Of a stretch of 64,000 nucleotides of DNA, positions 9,099 to 17,773 are shown one piece after another; within the stretch, counting starts at the first letter, position 1; each line of letters begins with the position of its first letter. This DNA is from Bradyrhizobium barranii subsp. apii (GTDB taxonomy: Bacteria > Pseudomonadota > Alphaproteobacteria > Rhizobiales > Xanthobacteraceae): positions 9,559,501 through 9,623,500 of the forward strand of contig NZ_CP096255.1 of the NCBI RefSeq assembly GCF_011516635.5, read 5' to 3'. Under the pieces are notes generated by a model. It saw only the letters and a list, made by a program, of their open reading frames with translations. It had not been told where the DNA came from and ran no database searches. The position numbers and the translations under genes are program-made.

Positions 9099-10649
9099 TC
9101 AGGCGTTGGCGACTTTCTTGTCGACTTCGGACGCCACCGAGAATTCTTTCCGCAAGGTCGGCTTGTGGATCTTGCCGGTGGCGTTGCGCGGCAGCGCATC
9201 GACGAAGCGCACCTGTCGCGGGCATTTGAAGCGCGCGAGATTGGCCGCGCAGTGCGCAAAGACATCCGCCTCGGTCAGCCGCTGACCGGGCTTGGCTGCG
9301 ACGATGGCGAGCCCTACTTCGCCCCATTGCGGATCGGGAATGCCGATCACGGCGGCTTCCGCGATCGCGGTGAGCTGATGCAGGACGTTCTCGACCTCGG
9401 CCGGATAGACGTTCTCGCCGCCCGAGATGTACATGTCCTTCCAGCGGTCGACGATATAGTAGAAGCCTTCCTCGTCGACGCGCGTCGCATCGCCCGTGTG
9501 GAGCCAGCCGTCGGTGAAGGACGTCTTGTTCGCCTCCGGCCGGTTCCAGTAGCCCGGCGTGATGTTGGGTCCCTTCACCCAGAGCTCGCCGAGCTCACCG
9601 ATAGCGGCATCGCTGCCGTCGGGGCGCACGATCCGCACCTCGGTGTGCAGCACCGGCTTGCCGGCCGAACCCGCCTTGCGTGCCGCATCCTCGCGATCCA
9701 GCACCAGCACGGCCGGCGAGGTCTCGGTCATGCCGTAGCCCTGCTGCAGCGCGACGCCGCGCGCCTCCCAGACTTTGAGCAGCGGCACCGGCATCGGTGC
9801 GCCGCCGACACCGCAGACGATCAACCGGGTCAGGTCGGTCGTCGCGAAGGCCGGATGCTGTGCCATGAACTGGTAGATCGCGGGCACACCGAAGAACACG
9901 TTGATGCCCTGCGCGGGATCGTTGATCAGGCAGAGCGCCGTGCCGGGATCGAAGGCGCGCATGATCATCACGGTGCCGCCGGCATGCAGCACCGGGTTGG
10001 TGTAGCAATTGAGCCCGCCGGTGTGGAACAGCGGCAATACGGTCAGCAGCACCGAGGCCGGCCCGATGCAGGCCGGGCCGCCGAGATTGACGCAATTCCA
10101 GAAGGTCATGCCATGGGTGATGGTCGCGCCCTTGGGATGGCCCGTGGTGCCCGACGTGTACATGATGGTCGAGACGTCATCGAGCGTGACCTCCTCGGCG
10201 CGGGCGAGCGGCTTGGCGGACGCGATGCCGGTCTCGTAAGCGCCGCCGGGGCCGAGCAGCAGGCTGGTCGCGACGTTGCAGAGCTTTGCGACGGCGAGCG
10301 CGGTCTCGGCGAGATCAGTGTCGTGGATCATCACCTTCGGCGCGCAATCGTCGGTGATGAACTGGAGCTCGGGAACGGTGAGGCGGGTGTTCAGCGGCAC
10401 GAAGACCGCGCCGAGCCGCCCGCAGGCGAACTGCACCTCCAGCGTATCGGTCGTGTTCAGCGCCAGCACCGCGACGCGGTCGCCGCGCGACACCTTGAGC
10501 GCGTCACGGAGAAATCCGGCCAGGCGCGAGACGCGGGCATCGAGCTGTGAATAGGTGAAGCGGCGCTCGCTCGCGAGGTCGATGACCGCGACCTTGTCAG
10601 GCGTACGGCGGCCGTGATGGACGATCCAGTCGTAATAACGAACGGCCAA
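9099..10649 (-). CDS. AMP-dependent acyl-CoA ligase
   Basis: A 516-residue ANL-superfamily enzyme that makes acyl-CoA from a carboxylic acid, ATP and CoA. Motifs in order are IMYTSGTTGHPKGATITH (P-loop A3), the substrate/adenylate region GYGMTETSPA (A5), GWLHTGDATRVDEEGFYYIVD (A7/A8), ISGGENVYPAEVEN, and the A10 lysine in PRNATGKIHKPTLRKEF. No ATG fits the N-terminus. TTG 10649 lies behind GGGAGGG at ideal spacing, and the encoded protein begins at the usual family position. It is divergent from two acyl-CoA dehydrogenase genes and probably activates their substrate. Chain type unknown. Confidence 0.92.
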   Translation of the reverse strand: MAVRYYDWIVHHGRRTPDKVAVIDLASERRFTYSQLDARVSRLAGFLRDALKVSRGDRVAVLALNTTDTLEVQFACGRLGAVFVPLNTRLTVPELQFITDDCAPKVMIHDTDLAETALAVAKLCNVATSLLLGPGGAYETGIASAKPLARAEEVTLDDVSTIMYTSGTTGHPKGATITHGMTFWNCVNLGGPACIGPASVLLTVLPLFHTGGLNCYTNPVLHAGGTVMIMRAFDPGTALCLINDPAQGINVFFGVPAIYQFMAQHPAFATTDLTRLIVCGVGGAPMPVPLLKVWEARGVALQQGYGMTETSPAVLVLDREDAARKAGSAGKPVLHTEVRIVRPDGSDAAIGELGELWVKGPNITPGYWNRPEANKTSFTDGWLHTGDATRVDEEGFYYIVDRWKDMYISGGENVYPAEVENVLHQLTAIAEAAVIGIPDPQWGEVGLAIVAAKPGQRLTEADVFAHCAANLARFKCPRQVRFVDALPRNATGKIHKPTLRKEFSVASEVDKKVANA

Positions 10650-10692
10650 AAATCCCTCCCTCGGCGGTCTTGTGCCGCCTGTGTCCCTATTT

Positions 10693-10711
10693 GCCGGGCA
10701 CCATGCCCGGC
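10693..10711. promoter_or_regulatory. Palindrome in the divergent ligase/dehydrogenase promoter region
   Basis: GCCGGGCA and TGCCCGGC flank three bases in the 267-bp divergent intergenic region. It could be an operator serving both genes, or a decayed arm of the family B repeat, which also contains GCCCGGGC-type sequence. Confidence 0.3.
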
Positions 10712-10916
10712 GTGGCCCTGGGGCCAGCCGGAGTTTGTGCGCCACGTCTTTTTTTGCCCCGGAGTTGGCCTGCGAGCGGCGAAAATCGTCTTGCGTTGAG
10801 TTGCTAGGCCTTAGGCTGCGTGGAGCGGTTCCCCCGGTCAGCCACTCTGCGCAAGTGAGCGGCAGATGTTCCGGCCATGGTGGACAACACGAATCCGCCA
10901 GCAGGGCGAGACGACG

Positions 10917-12053
10917 ATGACGAGTCCGTTCTATACCGCCGAGCATGACGCCTTCCGCGAGGTGATGCGCCGCTTTGTCGAGAAGGAGATCACGCCCTTT
11001 GCCCATGAATGGGACGAGGCTGGCGAATTTCCCCGTGTGCTCTATCGCAAGGCGGCCGAGATTGGCCTGTTGGGGCTCGGATTCCCCGAGGAATATGGCG
11101 GGATCGCCGCCGACCAGTTCATGAAGATCGTGGCGAGCCAGGAATTGGCGCGCGCCGGCGCCGGCGGGGTCAGCGCCAGCCTGATGAGCCACACCATCGG
11201 CTCGCCGCCGATCGCGCGGGCGGCGCGCCCGGAGGTCAAGGCACGCGTGCTGCCGCAAGTGCTGTCGGGCGAGAAGATCTCCGCGTTGGCGATTACCGAG
11301 CCGGGTGGCGGCTCGGATGTGGCGAACCTCCGCACCAGGGCGCGGCGCGATGGCGATCACTACGTCGTGACCGGCGAGAAGACCTTCATCACCTCGGGCG
11401 TGCGCGCCGATTATCTGACCGTTGCGGTGCGTACAGGCGGCGAGGGCGCCGGCGGCGTCAGCCTGCTCCTGATCGAGGGTGACACGCCCGGCCTGTCGCG
11501 CACAAAACTGAAGAAGATGGGATGGTGGGCCTCCGACACCGCGACGCTGCATTTCGACGACTGCCGCGTGCCGGCCGAAAATCTGATCGGCGAGGAAGGC
11601 CAGGGCTTCAAGATCATCATGCGGAATTTCAACAGCGAGCGCATGGGCATGGCGGCGGGCTGCACCGCCTTCGCGCGGGTCTGCCTCGACGAAGCGATCG
11701 CCTATGCCAAGGAGCGCAAGACTTTTGGCAAGCCGCTCGCCCAGCACCAGGTCATCCGTCACAAGATCGTCGACATGGCGCAGAAGGTCGCGGCATCCCA
11801 GTCGATGCTGGAATTACTGGCCTGGCGGCTGGAGCAGGGCGAGAGCCCGGTCGCCGAGATCTGCATGATGAAGAACCAGGCCACGCAAACCATGGCGTTC
11901 TGCGCCTCGGAAGCCGTACAGATCTTCGGCGGGGCCGGCTTCATGCGCGGCATCAAGGCCGAGCGCATCTACCGCGAGGTCAAGGTCAACGCCATCGGCG
12001 GCGGGACGGAGGAGATCATGAAGGATCTGGCGTCGCGGCAGATGGGATTATAG
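10917..12053 (+). CDS. Acyl-CoA dehydrogenase
   Basis: A 378-residue flavoenzyme that introduces the alpha-beta double bond in acyl-CoA. The N-terminal helical domain is followed by the FAD/substrate sandwich (ALAITEPGGGSDVANLRT, GEKTFITSGVRADY) and a C-terminal helical domain (RKTFGKPLAQHQVI, EAVQIFGGAGFMRG). The usual C-terminal catalytic glutamate position reads IGGGTEEIM. The base is more likely the Glu in NSERMGMAAG, as in isovaleryl-CoA dehydrogenase. ATG 10917 is chosen over an upstream ATG because family proteins begin near SPFYTAEHDAFRE. It is the first gene of a run that includes the next dehydrogenase and a GST. Confidence 0.93.
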   Translation: MTSPFYTAEHDAFREVMRRFVEKEITPFAHEWDEAGEFPRVLYRKAAEIGLLGLGFPEEYGGIAADQFMKIVASQELARAGAGGVSASLMSHTIGSPPIARAARPEVKARVLPQVLSGEKISALAITEPGGGSDVANLRTRARRDGDHYVVTGEKTFITSGVRADYLTVAVRTGGEGAGGVSLLLIEGDTPGLSRTKLKKMGWWASDTATLHFDDCRVPAENLIGEEGQGFKIIMRNFNSERMGMAAGCTAFARVCLDEAIAYAKERKTFGKPLAQHQVIRHKIVDMAQKVAASQSMLELLAWRLEQGESPVAEICMMKNQATQTMAFCASEAVQIFGGAGFMRGIKAERIYREVKVNAIGGGTEEIMKDLASRQMGL

Positions 12054-12063
12054 CCGCTTTCTC

Positions 12064-12150
12064 CGTCATGCCCGGGCTCGTCCCGGGCATCCACGTTCTT
12101 GCTGCCGGGTGACGAAGACGTGGATGGCCGGGACAAGCCCGGCCATGACG
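12064..12150. repeat. Palindromic intergenic repeat, family B copy 1
   Basis: CGTCATGCCCGGGCTCGTCC leads into CCACGTTCTT, and the element ends GGACAAGCCCGGCCATGACG, giving a long imperfect palindrome. Full copies lie at 48050, 53739 and 57428, and a cut copy lies at 63030. It sits between two codirectional dehydrogenase genes. Confidence 0.9.
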
Positions 12151-12186
12151 AGCACATTAGAGATACCGAGAGCTGAGCTGACAAAA

Positions 12187-13349
<1,163 letters not shown>

Positions 13350-13350
<1 letters not shown>

Positions 13351-14006
13351 TGATCACGCTCTATCACTGCGACGCCGCGCGCTCGTTCCGTCCGCTCTGG
13401 ATGCTGGAGGAGATGGAGCTTCCGTATGAATTGAAGATGCTGCCGTTCCCGCCGCGGGTCTTCGCCAAGGAGTACCTTGCGCTCAATCCGCTCGGCACCA
13501 TTCCCTTCATGGTCGACGGCGAGACGAAGATGACCGAGTCCTCCGGCATCTGCCATTACCTCGGCATCAAGCACGGGCCGACGCCGTTGATGGTCGGACC
13601 CGAAGATCCCGCCTATGGCGCCTTCCTGAACTGGATGTATTTCAGCGATGCCACGTTAACCTTCCCGCAGACGCTGGTGCTCCGGTACACCCAGCTCGAG
13701 CCGGAGGAGCGCCGCAATCCGCAGGTCGCCGGGGACTATGCAAAATGGTTCTTGGGGCGCCTGCGCGCGGTCGAGGCGGCGACGGCCAATGCCGAAACAT
13801 TGTGCGCAGGCCGCTTCACCGCCGCTGACATTGTCATCGGCTACGCGCTCCGCCTCGCCAACAACGTCGGGCTCGCCAAGGATTTCGGGCCAAATGTCGC
13901 AGCGTATTGGGCGCGTTTGCAGCAACGCGACGGATTCAAGCGCGCGGTTGCTGCGGAGCAGAAGGCCGGCGTCGAGCAGAATGTTGCGCCGCGCGTGAGG
14001 GCGTAA
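13350..14006 (+). CDS. Glutathione S-transferase family protein
   Basis: A 218-residue cytosolic protein with an N-terminal thioredoxin-like domain (ITLYHCDAARSFRPLWMLEE; NPLGTIPFMVDGE; ESSGICHYL, where Glu-Ser binds the glutathione gamma-glutamyl group) and an all-helical C-terminal domain ending near residue 205. The catalytic residue is probably Ser12 or Cys7. Coupling to the dehydrogenase gene suggests it handles a reactive or thioester intermediate of the same pathway. Substrate unknown. Confidence 0.88.
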
Positions 14007-14041
14007 GCATTCCGTAGGATGGGACTGCGGTCTCATCGCGG

Positions 14042-14070
14042 TTCCGGGACGACTGATCATCGTCCCGGAA
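14042..14070 (+). terminator. Hairpin downstream of the dehydrogenase-GST operon
   Basis: An 11-bp perfect stem (TTCCGGGACGA with TCGTCCCGGAA, loop of seven) sits 36 bases past the GST stop, followed by TGGTAATCTTTT. The U-tract is loose, so this is a probable but not proven terminator. Confidence 0.5.
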
Positions 14071-14084
14071 TGGTAATCTTTTGC

Positions 14085-14118
14085 GCGCCATGACAGCGCT
14101 ATCGCGCCGTGACAGCGC
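14085..14118 (+). promoter_or_regulatory. Direct-repeat operator candidate upstream of the AraC gene
   Basis: GCGCCATGACAGCGC (14085-14099) and GCGCCGTGACAGCGC (14104-14118) agree at 14 of 15 bases and start 19 bases apart. AraC-family activators commonly bind tandem direct half-sites spaced about two helical turns apart. The pair lies 64 bp before the AraC-family start, so autoregulation is plausible. Confidence 0.45.
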
Positions 14119-14181
14119 CCAAATTTCCGCTAAGGTGACCTCCGTCCGCAGCGGCCAAAGAGCCGCGCGAGGAGGATCCCA

Positions 14182-14982
14182 ATGGAAGATAACGGTCGCG
14201 AATCCGACCATCTGATGCTGATCACGCCGGAGCGGGTATTCTATGCCGGCCTGCTCGGCCGCCCCCGCAAGCGCACCCCCGGCTGCTGCCACGTCTATGT
14301 CGCGGTGAAGGGCAGCCTGCATCTGACGATCGACGACGTTCTCGCCACCGGCGAGCTGTTCGTGACCCTGCCGAACCAGCGGCATTCCATCGCCAGCGAC
14401 TACCGCACTGCAATCAGCGTGACGCTCGAGCCGGAAAGCATGCCGGACGGCGTAATCGAGGCCCTGGCCGAGCGGCTGACCGGACCTGACCGGGCCGTCT
14501 ATGCCCGCAAGATCCTCGCCGCCTACACGCTGCTGCGCCAGCGCCGCTATGGCGACATCACCACCGCCGAATTCGACGAGATGTGCTTTGGCGAGGCGTT
14601 GCCGCGTCGCGTGCTCGATCCGCGCGTGATGCGCGCCGTCGCCCGCATCGGCCGCTTCTCCGGCGAGCCGGTGACGGCGGATACGTGCGCCGCCGAAGCG
14701 GGGCTCTCGGCCTCGCGCTTCCTGCATCTGTTCAAGGAGGAGACCGGCATCTCGTTCCGCTCCTTCCGCGCCTGGAAGCGCGCACGGCATTTGCTGCACT
14801 TCGCCAACCAGGACCTCAACCTCGCCCATCTCGCGCAGGACATCGGCTATCCCGACTCGACCCATTTCAGCCATTCGATCCGTCGCTTCTATGGCTTGAA
14901 GCCGCGCGCGATCTTCGTCGGCTCGCGCGACCTCGCGATCTACCGCAGCACCGAGACGGTGAGGCTCGGGGAGGCGAGCTAG
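14182..14982 (+). CDS. AraC-family transcriptional regulator
   Basis: A 266-residue protein. Residues about 12-100 form a cupin-like ligand-binding domain (VYVAVKGSLHLTIDD, LFVTLPNQRHSIAS). Residues about 165-255 hold the two AraC helix-turn-helix motifs (TCAAEAGLSASRFLHLFKEE; LAHLAQDIGYPDSTHFSHS) ending GLKPRAI. GGAGGA precedes the ATG at good spacing. It lies between the dehydrogenase-GST operon and the BKACE-carboxylase operon, so it is a candidate regulator of either. Confidence 0.92.
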   Translation: MEDNGRESDHLMLITPERVFYAGLLGRPRKRTPGCCHVYVAVKGSLHLTIDDVLATGELFVTLPNQRHSIASDYRTAISVTLEPESMPDGVIEALAERLTGPDRAVYARKILAAYTLLRQRRYGDITTAEFDEMCFGEALPRRVLDPRVMRAVARIGRFSGEPVTADTCAAEAGLSASRFLHLFKEETGISFRSFRAWKRARHLLHFANQDLNLAHLAQDIGYPDSTHFSHSIRRFYGLKPRAIFVGSRDLAIYRSTETVRLGEAS

Positions 14983-14987
14983 TTCTT

Positions 14988-15079
14988 CGTAGGGTGGATT
15001 AGCCGAAGGCGTAATCCACCATTTCTGTCTCCGCGGAAGCTAAAGAGGTGGGTTACGCCTTCGGCTAACCCACCCTACG
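14988..15079. repeat. Palindromic intergenic repeat, family D copy 1
   Basis: CGTAGGGTGGATTAGCCGAA is mirrored by TTCGGCTAACCCACCCTACG around a 30-base centre. A variant lies at 58758-58888. It separates the AraC gene from the BKACE gene. Confidence 0.88.
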
Positions 15080-15175
15080 GCATCTCGCCTTCCAGCTTCT
15101 CCGCGCAAGAAGCCGCATGCCCGCGCGTCCCATGATCGCAAGCGTTGAATTCTCAACGTGCGAGACAATAGTGGC

Positions 15176-16042
15176 ATGAGCGACAAGGCCGTCATCACCT
15201 GCGCGCTGAACGGCGTGCTCACCGACCCGAAGCAGCACAACGTGCCTGTGACGCCCGAGCAGATGGCACGCGAAGCCAAGGCTGCGTTCGATGCCGGCGC
15301 CAGCATCATGCACATCCATCTGCGCCAGCAGGCGCCGGACAAGGGACATCTGCCGTCCTGGGACGTGAGTGTCAGCAAGGAGATTCAGCAGGCCATCCGC
15401 GAGGCCTGCCCCGGCGTCATCATCAATCACACCTCGGGCGTCTCAGGGCCGAACTACAGCGGCGCGCTCGATTGCATCCGCGAGACCAGGCCCGAGATCG
15501 CGGCCTGCAACGCCGGCTCGCTGAACTATCTGAAGGTGAAAGCTGACAACACCTGGGCCTGGCCGCCGATGATGTTCGACAACGCGGTCGAGAAGGTGAA
15601 GGACTATCTCGACGTCATGAACGCGGTCGGCACCATCCCCGAGTTCGAATGTTTCGACGTCGGCATCGTCCGCTGCGTCGGCATGTACCATCAGGTCGGC
15701 ATGTACAAAGGTCCGCTCGAATATAACTTCGTGATGGGCGTTGCCTCCGGCATGCCGTCCGATCCTGATCTGCTGCCGATCCTGATCAAGCTGAAACGGC
15801 CCGAGGCGCATTTCCAGGTCACCGCGATCGGTCGCGAAGAGATCTGGCCGCTGCACCAGCGCTGTGCCGAACTCGGCGGCCATCTCCGCACCGGTCTGGA
15901 GGACGCCTTCTATCTCGCCGACGGCAAGAAGGTGACGTCGAACGGCCAGTTGATCGAGGCCATCGCCGCCTGCGCCCGCCGTGTGGGCCGCGAGATCGCA
16001 AGCCCCGCCGAGGCGCGGAAGATCTTTGGGACGAATAGGTAA
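15176..16042 (+). CDS. BKACE-family beta-keto acid cleavage enzyme
   Basis: A 288-residue TIM-barrel enzyme of the 3-keto-5-aminohexanoate cleavage (DUF849) family. These enzymes condense a beta-keto acid with acetyl-CoA and split it to acetoacetate and a new CoA ester, using Zn. The metal site is visible as MHIHLR (His46, His48), with Glu242 of RTGLED as likely third ligand. INHTSGVSG and ECFDVG are also family-like. A GTG 18 bases upstream could also be used; neither start has a strong ribosome site. The substrate differs between BKACE subgroups. The acyl-CoA carboxylase genes just downstream suggest a short branched or keto acid route. Confidence 0.9.
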   Translation: MSDKAVITCALNGVLTDPKQHNVPVTPEQMAREAKAAFDAGASIMHIHLRQQAPDKGHLPSWDVSVSKEIQQAIREACPGVIINHTSGVSGPNYSGALDCIRETRPEIAACNAGSLNYLKVKADNTWAWPPMMFDNAVEKVKDYLDVMNAVGTIPEFECFDVGIVRCVGMYHQVGMYKGPLEYNFVMGVASGMPSDPDLLPILIKLKRPEAHFQVTAIGREEIWPLHQRCAELGGHLRTGLEDAFYLADGKKVTSNGQLIEAIAACARRVGREIASPAEARKIFGTNR

Positions 16043-16056
16043 GGTATCGCCTCAAC

Positions 16057-16142
16057 CGTCATTGCGAGCGAAGCGAAGCAATCCAGGGTCTTTCCGCGGT
16101 GACGGTCTGGATTGCTTCGTCGCTTCGCTCCTCGCAATGACG
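16057..16142. repeat. Palindromic intergenic repeat, family A copy 2
   Basis: It opens with CGTCATTGCGAGCGAAGCG and closes with its reverse complement. It lies in the 114-bp gap between the BKACE and carboxyltransferase genes, so any common transcript would carry this hairpin. Confidence 0.9.
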
Positions 16143-16156
16143 AGCAGGATAGAGTT

Positions 16157-17773
16157 ATGTCCATTCTCGACAACACCATTTCCCCCGGCAGCGCCGCCTA
16201 CCACGCCAACCGCGACGGCATGCTCGCGCTGATCGACCGCATGCGCGCGCTGGAAGAGCGCACGCGTGCGGCGTCGGCGGCGGCAAAGGATCGCTTCCAC
16301 AAGCGCGGCCAGCTGCTGCCGCGCGAACGCGTCGCGCTGGTGCTCGATCCCGGCGCGCCCTTCATCGAGCTGTCGACGCTCGCCGGCTACATGTTCGACG
16401 TATCAGATGCGAACAAGAGCGTGCCCGGCGGCGGCGTCATCTCCGGCATCGGCTTCGTCTCCGGCGTCCGCTGCATGGTCAGCGCCAATGACGCCGGCAT
16501 CGATGCGGGCGCGCTCCAGCCTTACGGTCTCGACAAGACGCTGCGGGTGCAGGAGCTTGCGCTGGAGAACAAGCTGCCTTACGTCCAGCTCGTCGAAAGC
16601 GCCGGGGCCAATCTGCTGCGCTACCGCGTCGAGGACTTTGTCCGTGGCGGCAACATCTTTCGCAATCTCGCGCGGCTTTCGGCGGCGGGGCTGCCGGTCG
16701 TCACCGTCACGCACGGTTCGTCGACCGCGGGCGGCGCCTACCAGACCGGCCTGTCCGACTACATCGTCATGGTGCGCGGCCGCACCCGCGCCTTCCTTGC
16801 CGGGCCGCCGCTGCTGAAGGCGGCGACAGGCGAGATCGCGACCGAGGAAGAACTCGGCGGCGCCGAGATGCACACGCAGGTCTCCGGCCTTGGCGATTAC
16901 CTCGCGGAGGACGACCGCGATGCGTTGCGCATCGCGCGCGAGATCATGGCGGCGCTGGAATGGGAGCGGCCGGGCCGAGCGGATTCACAGTTCAAACCGC
17001 CACGCTACGACCAGGACGAGCTGCTCGGCATCATGCCAATGGACCACAAGCGCACCGTCGACATGAAGCAGGTGATCGCGCGCATCGTCGACGATTCCGA
17101 CTTCACCGAGATGGCGCCCAATTACGGCCCCGCCACCGTCTGCGGTCACGCCCGCATCGAGGGCCAGGCGATCGGCATCATCACCAACAACGGTCCGCTT
17201 GATCCCGCCGGCGCCAACAAGGCGACGCATTTCATCCAGGCCTGCTGCCAGACCCGTACGCCGATTCTCTATCTCAACAACACCACCGGCTACATGGTCG
17301 GCAAGGCCTATGAAGAAGCCGGCATGATCAAGCACGGCTCAAAGATGATCCAGGCGGTGACGTCGGCGACGGTGCCGCAGATCACCATCTATTGCGGTGC
17401 CTCGTTCGGCGCTGGCAATTACGGCATGTGTGGACGCGGCTTCCATCCGCGCTTCTGCTTCTCCTGGCCCAACGCCAAGACCGCCGTGATGGGTGGCGAG
17501 CAGGCCGCCGAGACCATGGCGATCGTGACCGAGGCCGCCGCCGCGCGCCGCGGCAAGCCGGTCGAGAAAGAAAAGCTCGACGCGATGAAGGCGCAAATCA
17601 TCGGCGTGTTCGACGGCCAGATGGACGTGTTCTCGACCAGCGCGCGCGTGCTCGACGACGGTGTGATCGATCCGCGCGACACCCGTGCGGTGCTGTCCGA
17701 GGTGCTCGCGATCTGCCGCGAGGGCGATGCGCGCACGCCCCAGCGCATGCAGTTTTCGGTGGCCCGCCCATGA
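16157..17773 (+). CDS. Acyl-CoA carboxylase, carboxyltransferase (beta) subunit
   Basis: A 538-residue carboxyltransferase of the methylcrotonoyl/propionyl-CoA carboxylase type. It moves CO2 from carboxybiotin to an acyl-CoA. Crotonase-like N- and C-terminal halves are visible, with oxyanion-hole glycines in HGSSTAGGAYQTGLSDY and GASFGAGNYGMCGRGF. Length and composition fit MCC-type beta subunits better than shorter acetyl-CoA carboxylase ones. The frame is open 45 bases upstream into the repeat, but MSILDNTI at ATG 16157 is the sensible start. Its TGA overlaps the alpha-subunit ATG (ATGA). Substrate is unproven; 3-methylcrotonoyl-CoA is the first guess. Confidence 0.92.
   Translation: MSILDNTISPGSAAYHANRDGMLALIDRMRALEERTRAASAAAKDRFHKRGQLLPRERVALVLDPGAPFIELSTLAGYMFDVSDANKSVPGGGVISGIGFVSGVRCMVSANDAGIDAGALQPYGLDKTLRVQELALENKLPYVQLVESAGANLLRYRVEDFVRGGNIFRNLARLSAAGLPVVTVTHGSSTAGGAYQTGLSDYIVMVRGRTRAFLAGPPLLKAATGEIATEEELGGAEMHTQVSGLGDYLAEDDRDALRIAREIMAALEWERPGRADSQFKPPRYDQDELLGIMPMDHKRTVDMKQVIARIVDDSDFTEMAPNYGPATVCGHARIEGQAIGIITNNGPLDPAGANKATHFIQACCQTRTPILYLNNTTGYMVGKAYEEAGMIKHGSKMIQAVTSATVPQITIYCGASFGAGNYGMCGRGFHPRFCFSWPNAKTAVMGGEQAAETMAIVTEAAAARRGKPVEKEKLDAMKAQIIGVFDGQMDVFSTSARVLDDGVIDPRDTRAVLSEVLAICREGDARTPQRMQFSVARP

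Noticed and set aside
10650..11762. 371-residue extension of the acyl-CoA ligase
   Set aside because: It runs antisense through the dehydrogenase gene, and the ligase domain and ribosome site fix the start at 10649.
17392..17769. N-terminal extension of the carboxylase alpha subunit
   Set aside because: The open frame overlaps the beta gene, and the biotin carboxylase domain begins normally after ATG 17770.
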